Shown one piece after another: positions 7,343 through 14,621 of a stretch of DNA of 46,345 nucleotides (positions are counted from its first letter, which is position 1; every line of letters begins with the position of its first letter). The DNA is taken from assembly GCF_001438705.1 (NCBI RefSeq), contig NZ_JQBP01000001.1:120704-167048 (forward strand), given 5' to 3'. The notes under the pieces were generated by a model. That model saw only the letters and a list, made by a program, of their open reading frames with translations, was not told where the DNA came from and searched no databases. The position numbers were made by a program, and so were the translations under genes. Source of the DNA: Weissella kandleri. GTDB lineage: Bacteria; Bacillota; Bacilli; Lactobacillales; Lactobacillaceae.

Positions 7343-7604
7343 TATGCCATTCCTTAAAGTATATTGAATAAAATTAGACATTTGGGGTAATTTTATGTTG
7401 ATATTTTTAGACAAATGGGTTATATTTAACTCATCAAGTAATTAAGCAACAAAAAAACAAGCAATAATCAATGTAACTGTGGTCAGGAACATTAATATAG
7501 CGAGTTTAAGTTGTAATTTTTAGTATGCCTTTATTTTAGACGATTAGCTAATAAAAAGCAATGATTACTTGAAAATTACTTTAATTTATCGAGGAGGGAA
7601 TAAT
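7343..7604. promoter_or_regulatory. Divergent lysis/lysogeny control region
   Basis: This gene-free 262-bp gap separates the leftward repressor from the rightward Cro-like gene. It contains two similar direct repeats, TTAGACATTTGGGGTAA (about 7374..7390) and TTAGACAAATGGGTTAT (about 7409..7425). A further TTTTAGACGATTAGC near 7534 shares the TTAGAC half. These are the best operator candidates. The region is AT-rich and has several weak -10-like hexamers, but I see no promoter I would commit to. A GAGGAGGG ribosome binding site for the right-hand gene ends it. Confidence 0.65.
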
Positions 7605-7835
7605 ATGTCTGTTCAAGAGGCAGTTATAACATTACGCAGAGCGCGACGGAATTTTAAAGATCACATAGATGATTATGGTTACGAACGCGAAGAGTTAGCA
7701 AAGGTAATCGGTACTTCGCCCCAATACTTATCAAGTTTGCTAAATGGCAATGCCAATGGTAAGACGGCTCGTGAGAAATTACGTAAATTATTTAAGTACA
7801 CAGGATATTCTGGCGACAACTGGTTGCAACCATAA
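7605..7835 (+). CDS. Cro-like HTH regulator
   Basis: From the ATG at 7605 (after GAGGAGGGAATAAT) this is a 76-residue protein. Residues about 24-60 (REELAKVIGTSPQYLSSLLN) form a helix-turn-helix of XRE type. It is the first gene of the rightward early operon, opposite the repressor, the normal place of Cro. It is expected to bind the shared operators and shut off repressor synthesis. An upstream in-frame ATG at 7569 lacks a ribosome binding site and I rejected it as the start. Confidence 0.82.
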   Translation: MSVQEAVITLRRARRNFKDHIDDYGYEREELAKVIGTSPQYLSSLLNGNANGKTAREKLRKLFKYTGYSGDNWLQP

Positions 7836-7847
7836 GGAGAAATAAGA

Positions 7848-8069
7848 ATGAGCGTAAAAAATACTGAATTATTTTATGTTGTCACGTCTGATTCTAATAA
7901 AATTTTTGGTCCAAGCCGTATGTTAATGAGGTTAAAAGATGGTAGCTATCATTTTGAACCAAAGAAATTTAAAGACGAGTATGTTTGTAAATTTAGTATG
8001 GAAGAAATAAAACGGCTGGAACATAAAGGTGGTTTTAGTTTTAGCCCGTTTCTTGTTAAAGCGAATTAA
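7848..8069 (+). CDS. Small early protein of unknown function
   Basis: This 73-residue protein is preceded by AAGGAG 8 nt before its ATG and lies 12 bp after the Cro-like gene. It is basic and mostly beta-like (NTELFYVVTSDSNKIFG). No transmembrane segment or named motif is visible. Position between Cro and the antirepressor suggests an accessory regulator of the genetic switch, but nothing in the sequence shows this. Confidence 0.7.
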   Translation: MSVKNTELFYVVTSDSNKIFGPSRMLMRLKDGSYHFEPKKFKDEYVCKFSMEEIKRLEHKGGFSFSPFLVKAN

Positions 8070-8087
8070 TTATATAGGAGAAGAATT

Positions 8088-8855
8088 ATGAATGAAGTGC
8101 AAATTTTTGAAAAATTAAAATACAAGGAAATTAACGGACATTTATTATTTGACGCCGAAGATGCTGCTCGAATGATTGGATTGGTAAAAACTTCAAAAGG
8201 AAACACCTATGTTCGTTGGGAACGTGTGAACGAATATGCGTTGTCCACTTTTGGACAACCGGAAATTAGGCGTGGAGATTTCATCACTGAACAGCAGGTT
8301 TATAAAATAGCAATTAAAGCAAATTCGCAACAAGCTGAAAAGTTTCAAGATTGGTTAACAACAGAAGTTTTGCCAGCTATTAGAAAAAACGGTGGATATC
8401 TAACTGATTCAAAAATTGAAGAAGTTCTTACCGATCCAGATACCATTATTAATTTGGCAAAGAAGTTAAAAGAAGAACGAAATCAAAAGCTAATGCTGCA
8501 ACAGCAAGTGGCTGAAAGTCGTCCCAAAGCCGATTATTATGACCGGATTATGAAGTCGAAATCATTAGTTGCAATTAGTCAAATTGCTGAGGACTATGGT
8601 TGGTCAGCACAGAAGATGAACGCCAAGTTACATGACTTGGGGGTTCAATATAAAGTTGGCAAACAGTGGTTGCTTTATGCCAAGCATAAAAATCACGGTT
8701 ACACTTTCAGCGAAACGGTTGATATTACTAAAAAGGATGGCAGCAGCGACGTAAAGATGAATACAAAGTGGACACAAAAAGGTCGGGTATTCATTTATAA
8801 CTTGCTTAAAAATGACGGAGTACTGCCAACCATTGAAAGAGATGATGTGGCCTAA
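8088..8855 (+). CDS. Phage antirepressor (BRO-N plus KilAC domains)
   Basis: This 255-residue protein starts after TAGGAGAAG. The N-terminal 105 residues match a BRO-N domain: KLKYKEINGHLLFDAEDAA, the RGDFITEQQVYKIAIKAN segment and EKFQDWLTTEVLPAIRKNGGY. The C-terminal part (about 150-250, with QIAEDYGWSAQKMNAKLHD and KWTQKGRVFIYNLLKNDG) is a KilAC/ANT DNA-binding domain. Such proteins relieve repression or act as alternative early regulators. It is the third gene of the rightward operon, as in many lactococcal and lactobacillar phages. Confidence 0.93.
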   Translation: MNEVQIFEKLKYKEINGHLLFDAEDAARMIGLVKTSKGNTYVRWERVNEYALSTFGQPEIRRGDFITEQQVYKIAIKANSQQAEKFQDWLTTEVLPAIRKNGGYLTDSKIEEVLTDPDTIINLAKKLKEERNQKLMLQQQVAESRPKADYYDRIMKSKSLVAISQIAEDYGWSAQKMNAKLHDLGVQYKVGKQWLLYAKHKNHGYTFSETVDITKKDGSSDVKMNTKWTQKGRVFIYNLLKNDGVLPTIERDDVA

Positions 8856-8872
8856 GTGTGGAGGTATAAAAG

Positions 8873-9097
8873 ATGACTACTAAAAAATCTGATATTAAAT
8901 TGCCTTCTGAGCTAATACTTGCAGTAGATGCAAAAACAGCAGCTGCAATGTTATCGAAAGGTGAAACCTATTTTAAAGAACACATTTTGGGAAGTGATAG
9001 GTTTAGGCGTTTGCACGTAGAAATACCGGAATCTCCTGGTAGCTTTTCAGTATCTAAATTGAAATTGTTCGCTGATGGGGAGAGTAGATATGAGTAA
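8873..9097 (+). CDS. Small DUF771-like early protein
   Basis: This 74-residue protein follows GGAGG 8 nt upstream. The order of helices (VDAKTAAAMLSKGETYFKEH) followed by FRRLHVEIPESPGSFSV resembles small DUF771-type or excisionase-like HTH proteins found after antirepressors in LAB phages. DNA binding is plausible but not shown. Its end overlaps the start of the next ORF by 8 bp, implying coupled translation. Confidence 0.65.
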   Translation: MTTKKSDIKLPSELILAVDAKTAAAMLSKGETYFKEHILGSDRFRRLHVEIPESPGSFSVSKLKLFADGESRYE

Positions 9098-9263
9098 TAA
9101 TATTGCGATATATATTTTAGGTGTGTGTGCTCCCATAGTTTTGAAGCAATCTATACAAGCGCTTAGAGCCATGCACAAGCCGGTTACTGCTAAAGGTAAA
9201 GAACTTAGCGGTGAACTGTTTGGCCGTGGTGAAGTAGTAGGAGGTTCAGAATGGACGATTTAA
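9090..9263 (+). CDS. Small membrane-associated early protein
   Basis: The ATG at 9090 lies inside the end of the previous gene and follows GGGGAGAG. The product is 57 residues with one hydrophobic stretch (NIAIYILGVCAPIVL, about 3-17) and a polar tail. No family is recognised. It overlaps the next small ORF, so three tiny cistrons form one translationally coupled string. Confidence 0.6.
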   Translation: MSNNIAIYILGVCAPIVLKQSIQALRAMHKPVTAKGKELSGELFGRGEVVGGSEWTI

Positions 9264-9418
9264 TTATTTTCATTTCCGGCGGACTGGCAGTACTTTGGTC
9301 ATGGTTGATTTTAGAACATTTAGATAGACCACATAAGGTTCAAGACAGCAAGCAAAAGTTATTAGAGCCTTGGCAGGTAGCTGACCAGTGGTATAAGCAT
9401 ATTTCAGGAGATAAGTAA
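9251..9418 (+). CDS. Short single-pass membrane protein (55 aa)
   Basis: ATG at 9251 overlaps the end of the previous gene and has GAGG before it. The 55-residue product has an N-terminal transmembrane helix (LIIFISGGLAVLWSWLILEHL, about 4-24) and a basic cytoplasmic tail. The stop codon overlaps the next start as TAATG. Size and position resemble small single-pass early proteins of LAB phages. Function is unknown. Confidence 0.62.
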   Translation: MDDLIIFISGGLAVLWSWLILEHLDRPHKVQDSKQKLLEPWQVADQWYKHISGDK

Positions 9419-9672
9419 TGAAAAAAATTGATTACAACGTAATTGAAACAGTTCAAAAATTCGTCATATCGACACTAGAAGACGAACAAACTAAATACAA
9501 CCCAGGAATGGTTGAAAGTATAGCTAAGATATTAGGTGTAATAGAAGAATACGACCAACATATAATTGATGCTGTCAAAGGGTTCGTCGTAGAGACATTA
9601 GGGGACAAAACAAAAAACAACTCAGAAATGGTTGCAGCCATTGCTAAGTTGTTAGATGTAACTACTGATTAA
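9418..9672 (+). CDS. Small protein built from an internal duplication
   Basis: This 84-residue acidic protein contains two copies of a roughly 37-residue unit. KFVISTLEDEQTKYNPGMVE with SIAKILGV is followed by GFVVETLGDKTKNNSEMVA with AIAKLLDV. Both halves are predicted helical. It is coupled to the previous ORF through TAATG. No known function. Its stop overlaps the stop of the convergent gene at 9669 by 4 bp. Confidence 0.7.
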   Translation: MKKIDYNVIETVQKFVISTLEDEQTKYNPGMVESIAKILGVIEEYDQHIIDAVKGFVVETLGDKTKNNSEMVAAIAKLLDVTTD

Positions 9673-9884
9673 TCTTTAATTTTCAAAAATGTGACACTGT
9701 CAGGGTCAATAAAATATTTAGTTTCATGATCACCAAGAGAATCAGAAACTTCTAGTGAAACTTTTAGAACGTCAGTTAATCCTAAAAATTTATTGGCTTT
9801 AATATGTTCACCAGACGTCAGGTGAATTTCAACTGAGTTATCGTTTGAAAGAGCTTCTTGAATAAATCCTGTTACTGCTTTCAT
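9669..9884 (-). CDS. Small minus-strand beta-barrel-like protein
   Basis: This 71-residue protein is encoded against the rest of the early operon. A good AAAGGAG sits 8 nt before the ATG. The body VEIHLTSGEHIKANKFLGLT, then LKVSLEVSDSLG and KYFIDPDSVTFLKI, has the strand spacing of small Sm-like or similar beta barrels, though this is only a resemblance. Being antisense within an early operon it may be made in the lysogen. Confidence 0.65.
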   Translation of the reverse strand: MKAVTGFIQEALSNDNSVEIHLTSGEHIKANKFLGLTDVLKVSLEVSDSLGDHETKYFIDPDSVTFLKIKD

Positions 9885-9960
9885 TTAGCTTTCTCCTTTC
9901 ATTTAGGGACTAGGCAAATGAGCCAGTAAATTACTTGTATCAAAGCGGGAGAGAACAACA

Positions 9961-10002
9961 ATGAAAAAGTCACAAAAAAAGACTAGCCGCCGCCAAGCTT
10001 AG
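9961..10002 (+). CDS. 13-residue leader peptide upstream of the recombination operon
   Basis: ATG at 9961 follows GGGAGAG and encodes MKKSQKKTSRRQA before a stop. The last codons overlap a 7-bp stem (GACTAGC at 9981..9987, GCTAGTC at 10002..10008). A tiny Lys/Arg-rich ORF whose translation would disrupt a hairpin is the layout of a translation-dependent attenuator or leader. No T-run follows, so it is not a simple terminator. Expression is inferred. Confidence 0.4.
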   Translation: MKKSQKKTSRRQA

Positions 10003-10037
10003 CTAGTCAATAAAACAAAATACAGGAGAATTTTATC

Positions 10038-10430
10038 ATGAATGAGCTAAAAATTGTAACTGAATTTGGCGAAATATACGGAATGAGCCAATTAACTAAA
10101 CAACAAATCGCGAATATGTCTAACGATCAGTTAGAAGAATTTGCCTATATCAGTAAGTATATTGAACCCACTTTCAAAGCTGCCAAGGATGAATTGAAGA
10201 GGCGCTTTGAGACAGGGCAAAAGTTTAATCACGCTCAATATACAGAAAGTATGCGGGCTACTATTCCTGACAATGAGAAGAATAAACAGGCATTTTTTAA
10301 AAAGTACGGGTTAGATGCGTTTGCTATTAAAACTCCAAAGCAATTAAAGACTAAGTTTGGGGAAGACATTGAATCAGATTTAGATAAAGTGACTGTCTAT
10401 AAACCTACGCATATTTTGAATTTGAAATAA
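10038..10430 (+). CDS. Conserved phage protein of the recombination operon
   Basis: This 130-residue protein starts after CAGGAG. It is highly charged and largely helical (QLTKQQIANMSNDQLEEFAY and EPTFKAAKDELKRRFETG), ending in a beta-like tail. It sits immediately upstream of the Sak4-like ATPase, where LAB phages often have a recombination accessory protein. I recognise no catalytic motif and assign no function beyond that context. Confidence 0.75.
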   Translation: MNELKIVTEFGEIYGMSQLTKQQIANMSNDQLEEFAYISKYIEPTFKAAKDELKRRFETGQKFNHAQYTESMRATIPDNEKNKQAFFKKYGLDAFAIKTPKQLKTKFGEDIESDLDKVTVYKPTHILNLK

Positions 10431-10440
10431 GAGGCAAATT

Positions 10441-11094
10441 ATGAAGATGTACAAAGCTGGAGAAATACCCACAGTTGGGAATATGTATTTCGTTTATGGC
10501 GACGGTGGTACTGGGAAGACAAGCCTAATCCGACAGTTCACTGGTAAAAAATTGTTACTAAGTTACGATGGATCAACTAATGCTATTGCAGATACTGATG
10601 ATATTGATGTGATTGCGTTTAATTCAGAAGATGCACCGCAAATGCAAGGTCTGACGTTAACAGCGCTAACGAAGTTTATAGAGGGTCACGACGTTATCTT
10701 TATTGATAACGTAACCGCTTTACAGAACTGGGTACTGGAAAATATTGACGGTGCTTCAAAAGATGGCCGGCAAAATTATCAGAAGTTGCAACTATGGTTT
10801 CGAAATTTAGGAATGTGGTTGCGTAGTTCTAATTTAACAATTGTAGCTACAGCTCACCAAATTGATAACGGTCCGTCTGGATTAGATGGTAAGGGACGAT
10901 TTGAGCCCGATATGAATACTAAAACATTCAACGCGTTTACTGCGCCGTTTGATGTAGTTGGACGTATTTATAAAGATGGTGATAAGCGTTGGATAGATTT
11001 AGACACAGAAAATGGAAATCACGCCAAAAATAGGTTAGATGATCGGAAAATGATTAACGCAGCAGAACTAATTCAAAACAAGGAAGAGGGATAA
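10441..11094 (+). CDS. Sak4-like RecA-fold ATPase (phage nucleotide-binding protein)
   Basis: This 217-residue protein has Walker A GDGGTGKT at about 20-27 and Walker B VIFIDNVT at about 85-92. A downstream TIVATAHQ strand matches the RecA-fold sensor region. This is the AAA_24 / Sak4 group of phage single-strand annealing or recombination ATPases. It works with a single-stranded DNA binding protein, and the next gene encodes one with an SSB tail. GAGG lies upstream of the ATG. Confidence 0.9.
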   Translation: MKMYKAGEIPTVGNMYFVYGDGGTGKTSLIRQFTGKKLLLSYDGSTNAIADTDDIDVIAFNSEDAPQMQGLTLTALTKFIEGHDVIFIDNVTALQNWVLENIDGASKDGRQNYQKLQLWFRNLGMWLRSSNLTIVATAHQIDNGPSGLDGKGRFEPDMNTKTFNAFTAPFDVVGRIYKDGDKRWIDLDTENGNHAKNRLDDRKMINAAELIQNKEEG

Positions 11095-11099
11095 ATATT

Positions 11100-11762
11100 A
11101 TGTTTACAGTAAATTCAAAGAAAAAAGCAGGAACACGAATTGTAGAATTCGCAGGTAAGTATAACGTTGAAATATCAGCAGCAGAGTTTAAAATGTCGCA
11201 ATCAAACCGAGAAATGATGGTTATAACTTATCGGGTCTTAGATGGAGAACAGGAAGGCAACATTATTCCTTATGACAGGTTAGTTGATGATAGTGCTGAC
11301 GAGGGGGTTACGAATAAAACATATTTTTCTTATGAACGCATTAATTCTTTTCTTGTTGATGGATTACAGGTCGAGAACGGCATTCAGTTCGACTTAAGGC
11401 AAGCGTCTCAATTAGTCGGAAAACAATTGTCTGTGAATGTTGGATGGAAGAAAGATAACTACGATAACAAAACAAAATATCAATTAAAGGTGAAGTCATA
11501 TCATCCACTAATGCAAGACGGATCGAAGCCAGATATGAATAAGCCTCGGCCGCAAGCACCAGACAGCAATTCTGGCAATAGTAATGCATTTAGTAATAGT
11601 CAACCATCTTTTGGTGCACAGCCCACAAACACAACCAGTAATCAGGACAATGCGAATTTTGGCAATGCGCAGTCTAGTCCGTTCACACAACAAGTCGCGC
11701 AAAGTCAAAAAAGTCCATTTGTTGGCGGGCAAACTGTTAATGATGACGATTTACCATTTTAG
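11100..11762 (+). CDS. DUF669-like single-stranded DNA binding protein
   Basis: This 220-residue protein has an OB-like N-terminal domain (about 1-140) typical of DUF669. A Gln/Asn/Ser-rich linker and the acidic tip DDDLPF follow, the hallmark C-terminal tail of SSB proteins that recruits replication and repair partners. It lies just after the Sak4-like ATPase, its expected partner in recombination. The start ATG at 11100 has GGAAGAGG about 10 nt upstream. Confidence 0.9.
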   Translation: MFTVNSKKKAGTRIVEFAGKYNVEISAAEFKMSQSNREMMVITYRVLDGEQEGNIIPYDRLVDDSADEGVTNKTYFSYERINSFLVDGLQVENGIQFDLRQASQLVGKQLSVNVGWKKDNYDNKTKYQLKVKSYHPLMQDGSKPDMNKPRPQAPDSNSGNSNAFSNSQPSFGAQPTNTTSNQDNANFGNAQSSPFTQQVAQSQKSPFVGGQTVNDDDLPF

Positions 11763-11771
11763 GAGTTAGTA

Positions 11772-12668
11772 ATGGCACAAAGAAGAATGTTTAGTTCAAG
11801 GATTACTAGTAGTGCAAAGTTTTTAAAAATGCCATCCAGCACTCAAAATCTTTACTGGCACTTAGGACAAAATGCAGATGATGACGGAGTAGTAGAAGCT
11901 TATAACGTTATTAATTTAATTGGCGCTAAAGAAGATGATTTACGATTATTAGTTACGAAAGATTTTGTGAAAGTTTTGAACGAAGATTTGGTTGTTTTTA
12001 TAACTGACTGGCGAGAGAACAATCGAATACGATCAGACCGCAAAATCGATTCAATATATAAAGATCTATTACTTCAGATAATGCCCGATGTTGAATTATT
12101 GTCCTCTAAACCCCGAGCTGATGCCAAACCAAAGGCCCAACAAAGTGTTAATAATCAGTTGACGTCCACTGGACGTCCAGATGACAACCAACGGTCCGCA
12201 CAGGTTAGGTTAGGTAAGGTTAGGTTAGGACAGGTTAAGGATGATGATGATGATGAATATAATCAATCATTAGAAATTCAAAAATCGCCAGAAATTTTCC
12301 CTAAAACAACAATCGCTGAATTGTTAGCTGAAAATCCACAAGTGGAAGGATTGGTTAACGACTTGTTTTCAGATTTGATTGTAGATAATCCAGACCAAGC
12401 TTTTGAAGCAATTAATGCAGTCGTCGGTCAGTATTGGCGATTGAGAACGCTGTTAGATGATGGCAACGAAGTGCTTATTTTAAAAGAACAAGTACACGGC
12501 AAAGGTCAGGGAATACTTGCAGTTATTAAAGAGGCGTCAGAAGCCCAATTAGAGTACATGAAGGTACATTTAGCAAACTTTATTATGTTTGGCCGGTACT
12601 TTGAAAATGGATTGATAGACAGGATTAATACGGCAATTTCAAGCGGAGGTATCAGTAATGGCAATTAG
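11772..12668 (+). CDS. Phage replication initiator / replisome organiser
   Basis: This 298-residue protein has a winged-helix N-terminus (about 1-110, with FLKMPSSTQNLYWHLGQNAD), the usual phage initiator fold. A charged linker follows (about 115-165) whose DNA contains TTAGG-type iterons, then a C-terminal region (about 175-298) likely to bind the helicase or loader. Origin repeats inside the initiator gene are typical of lambda O and LAB phage initiators. GGAG precedes the ATG. No phage helicase gene follows, so host helicase would be used. Confidence 0.85.
   Translation: MAQRRMFSSRITSSAKFLKMPSSTQNLYWHLGQNADDDGVVEAYNVINLIGAKEDDLRLLVTKDFVKVLNEDLVVFITDWRENNRIRSDRKIDSIYKDLLLQIMPDVELLSSKPRADAKPKAQQSVNNQLTSTGRPDDNQRSAQVRLGKVRLGQVKDDDDDEYNQSLEIQKSPEIFPKTTIAELLAENPQVEGLVNDLFSDLIVDNPDQAFEAINAVVGQYWRLRTLLDDGNEVLILKEQVHGKGQGILAVIKEASEAQLEYMKVHLANFIMFGRYFENGLIDRINTAISSGGISNGN
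12201..12240 (+). other. Candidate replication origin: TTAGG-type iterons inside the initiator gene
   Basis: Within 40 bp there are five copies or near-copies of GGTTAGG or GGTTAAGG in tandem, with CAGG starting the first and last blocks. A (GAT)n tract and AT-rich DNA follow directly. A 12-bp perfect palindrome, CTGGACGTCCAG, lies just upstream at 12169..12180. Iterons in the linker-coding part of a phage initiator gene are a recognised origin layout. The encoded peptide (QVRLGKVRLGQVK) also carries the repeat. Confidence 0.7.
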
Positions 12669-12861
12669 TAATTTTGAATTGCAAAAGCTTGAAGGTAAGC
12701 GAGATGAATTGAAAAGAAGTTTTGATAAAAAAGCTGAAGATTTATTGAATTTATATGCCGGTGATGATGCAGTTCCAGGACTACTGGAAGATTTAATGGA
12801 CTTGAATAAACAGTACAAGGATCAAGATGATTTTATCGAGAATAGAGGCTACAACGAATGA
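12658..12861 (+). CDS. Small coiled-coil early protein
   Basis: This 67-residue acidic protein is mostly helical (ELQKLEGKRDELKRSFDKKAE). It overlaps the initiator by 11 bp and the RusA gene by 4 bp (ATGA), so all three are translationally coupled. No named family is recognised. An accessory role in replication or recombination is only suggested by place. Confidence 0.72.
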   Translation: MAISNFELQKLEGKRDELKRSFDKKAEDLLNLYAGDDAVPGLLEDLMDLNKQYKDQDDFIENRGYNE

Positions 12862-13301
12862 TTCACCATAAGTTCAGATTTGACATTGAACCGCAGCAAC
12901 AAGAACGCCCTCGTTTTTCGAAACGGGGCAGTTTTGTTAAAGTTTACGACCCAATCAAAACAGCTAACTATAAAAAGCGGTTGCGACTGATGGGAACAAA
13001 GTTCGCTGAAAGTGTGCCTAAAATCGACGAGAAGACGCCTATCCACCTTGAAGTTACGTTTTACCGTCAATTACCTAAAAGTGCCACAAAGTGGCAGAGA
13101 AGGCTCGTTAAGCTTGAAAAATGGTTACCGGTAACTAAACCAGATTTATCGAATTATATTAAAGCGTTCGAAGATGGATTAAATACTGTTTTGTGGCACG
13201 ACGATAGTCAAATTGTCGACATTGTGGCCAAAAAGCGGTTTGGCGATCCACGAATTGAAGTGGAACTTATTGAATTGGAGCAAGGAAAGAAAGATGGATA
13301 A
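12858..13301 (+). CDS. rusA: RusA-family Holliday junction resolvase
   Basis: This 147-residue protein has the RusA signature: KPDLSNYIKAFEDGLNTVLW followed by HDDSQIVDIVAKKRFG, giving the acidic metal-binding residues of the family (D in KPD, D in FEDGLN, and the DD pair). RusA resolves branched DNA before packaging and is common in LAB phages at the end of the replication module. It overlaps both neighbours. Confidence 0.95.
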   Translation: MIHHKFRFDIEPQQQERPRFSKRGSFVKVYDPIKTANYKKRLRLMGTKFAESVPKIDEKTPIHLEVTFYRQLPKSATKWQRRLVKLEKWLPVTKPDLSNYIKAFEDGLNTVLWHDDSQIVDIVAKKRFGDPRIEVELIELEQGKKDG

Positions 13302-13542
13302 AGAGTATAAATACAAAGCACGCAATCTAATCAAAGCACTGTATTTGATAATGGAATGGCTAGTAGTCTGCGCTCTATCAACTTATTGGGTACTTGTAAC
13401 TGTTGATTTCGCTTTGAAGATAATGACAATCGGATACATTTTTACAGCCGGTGGCACGTTGATTTTGGCGCTGATGGGTATTTATTCAGTGTTTATTATC
13501 AAAAAGTTAATTGATGATTTTCGGAGGATCAGAGATGAATAG
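13294..13542 (+). CDS. Small two-TM membrane protein
   Basis: The start is set at the ATG at 13294, after AAGGAAAG, giving 82 residues. Two hydrophobic segments (about 17-38 and 42-66) are joined by a short loop, with basic flanks (YKYKARNLIK and KKLIDDFRRIRDE). I see no holin context here, as the lysis cassette is at the far right. Function is unknown. Confidence 0.72.
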   Translation: MDKEYKYKARNLIKALYLIMEWLVVCALSTYWVLVTVDFALKIMTIGYIFTAGGTLILALMGIYSVFIIKKLIDDFRRIRDE

Positions 13543-13726
13543 AATTAAAGAGTTACGGGAGAGTCAGAAAATTTCACAGACGTCATTAGCTTGGAAACTC
13601 GATATGCCCCAAAACACGATTAGTCAGTGGGAATCTGGTAAAAGAAAACCATCGAGATATGCTGTTAAATTTTTAGCTGATTATTTCAAAGTTAGTTCCG
13701 ACTATTTAATGGGTTATGAAGAATGA
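13535..13726 (+). CDS. Small XRE-family HTH regulator
   Basis: From the ATG at 13535 (CGGAGGATC upstream) the 63-residue product is almost entirely one XRE helix-turn-helix (RIKELRESQKISQTSLAWKL, then MPQNTISQWESGKR). It would bind DNA as a dimer. It overlaps both neighbours. As a second XRE protein far from the switch, it may control late early genes or the cargo, but the operator is not visible. Confidence 0.88.
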   Translation: MNRIKELRESQKISQTSLAWKLDMPQNTISQWESGKRKPSRYAVKFLADYFKVSSDYLMGYEE

Positions 13727-13911
13727 AGTACGCATATAAAAATAAAGACGGGCTTTATTTCAAAGAACACTATCTGAAAAGTGGTAAGAGAGATTGGCAG
13801 TTTACTGATGATTTAAATCAAGCTTATACAGAACGCATGAATACTGCACAGTATGGACGACATATTAAGAATAAGTTTGATGGGCACGAATTTGAAGAGG
13901 TTGAGCTATGA
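13723..13911 (+). CDS. Small early protein of unknown function
   Basis: This 62-residue protein overlaps the HTH gene by 4 bp (ATGA) and the next ORF by 4 bp. It is basic and Tyr-rich (MKYAYKNKDGLYFKEHYLKS). The chain of 4-bp overlaps argues it is translated. No motif is recognised. Confidence 0.68.
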   Translation: MKYAYKNKDGLYFKEHYLKSGKRDWQFTDDLNQAYTERMNTAQYGRHIKNKFDGHEFEEVEL

Positions 13912-14078
13912 AAGGTAAAAGAGCAAAATACGTAGTTTATGATCGAGATGAATTACTAGTGACGTTAGGTGATGTATTTGATGTTTCTGACTTTTTAGAA
14001 TTGACAGTAGCTTCAGTTTACAGCGCAGTGACGAGAAAAAGTGTTACACAAAGTGGATATACAGTTGAAAGGTTGTAG
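13908..14078 (+). CDS. Small HTH-like protein (56 aa)
   Basis: ATG at 13908 overlaps the previous stop (ATGA). The 56 residues contain a probable helix-turn-helix (DVFDVSDFLELTVASVYSAV followed by TRKSVTQSGY), resembling small phage DNA-binding proteins that end in GYxVERL. It lies just before the late regulator, so an accessory regulatory role is plausible. Confidence 0.65.
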   Translation: MKGKRAKYVVYDRDELLVTLGDVFDVSDFLELTVASVYSAVTRKSVTQSGYTVERL

Positions 14079-14099
14079 ATGGTGACTAGGGGGCAATAG

Positions 14100-14498
14100 A
14101 TGGCTGATAAGTTAGATAAATTACTGACTGATTATTTCACTGGTAGATTGGATATATTAATCAAGCAGAGGGAACAAGAGTTGAGAAATCCAAAGCGTCC
14201 AGAAGACCTAAACAAGGATATTAAAGCAGCTAACTCATACAGCAATGCAGTTGAAAATATACTGATGAAACTGGAAGATGATGATACTTTGCAACAGTTA
14301 GAGAATCTAAGAGGACAAATTAAAGCTTTGGTTGATATGTTTGATGATCAGCATAAGCAAGTTTACTTTGCGAGATATCGAAATAAATTGAGTTGGAAGA
14401 CGATCGAGTGGACCTATTTTGTTGATGAACGAACAGGACGTAGGTGGTGCAATGAATTAAAGATTTTGCTATCAGAATATAATATTATATATTATTGA
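14100..14498 (+). CDS. ArpU/RinA-like late transcription regulator
   Basis: This 132-residue protein matches the ArpU/DUF722 pattern of late regulators. A helical N-terminus is followed by a sigma-70 region 4-like C-terminus (about 85-130: QHKQVYFARYRNKLSWKTIE and DERTGRRWCNELK). Such proteins end the early module of low-GC Gram-positive phages and switch on packaging, head and lysis genes. Here about 7.5 kb of cargo separates it from the terminase genes, which suggests insertions between regulator and target promoter. Confidence 0.88.
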   Translation: MADKLDKLLTDYFTGRLDILIKQREQELRNPKRPEDLNKDIKAANSYSNAVENILMKLEDDDTLQQLENLRGQIKALVDMFDDQHKQVYFARYRNKLSWKTIEWTYFVDERTGRRWCNELKILLSEYNIIYY

Positions 14499-14578
14499 AA
14501 GCGATGAGTTATTGTTAAAAGATTAATTATTTTGATTTAGTAATTTGGATTAAGTACAATATATTAATACGATTAGGT

Positions 14579-14584
14579 TATAAT
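14579..14584 (+). promoter_or_regulatory. Putative -10 for the methylase/restriction cassette
   Basis: TATAAT lies about 38 bp before the methylase ATG, in a 120-bp AT-rich gap after the ArpU-like gene. No convincing -35 is visible at 17 bp. It would give the R-M cassette a promoter independent of phage early transcription. Confidence 0.4.
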
Positions 14585-14621
14585 TAACATCTAAAATTAA
14601 ATATTGGGGAATGCCAAAAAA

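Noticed and set aside
7569-7604. Longer start for the Cro-like protein
   Set aside because: No ribosome binding site precedes it, whereas GAGGAGGG lies just before the ATG at 7605.
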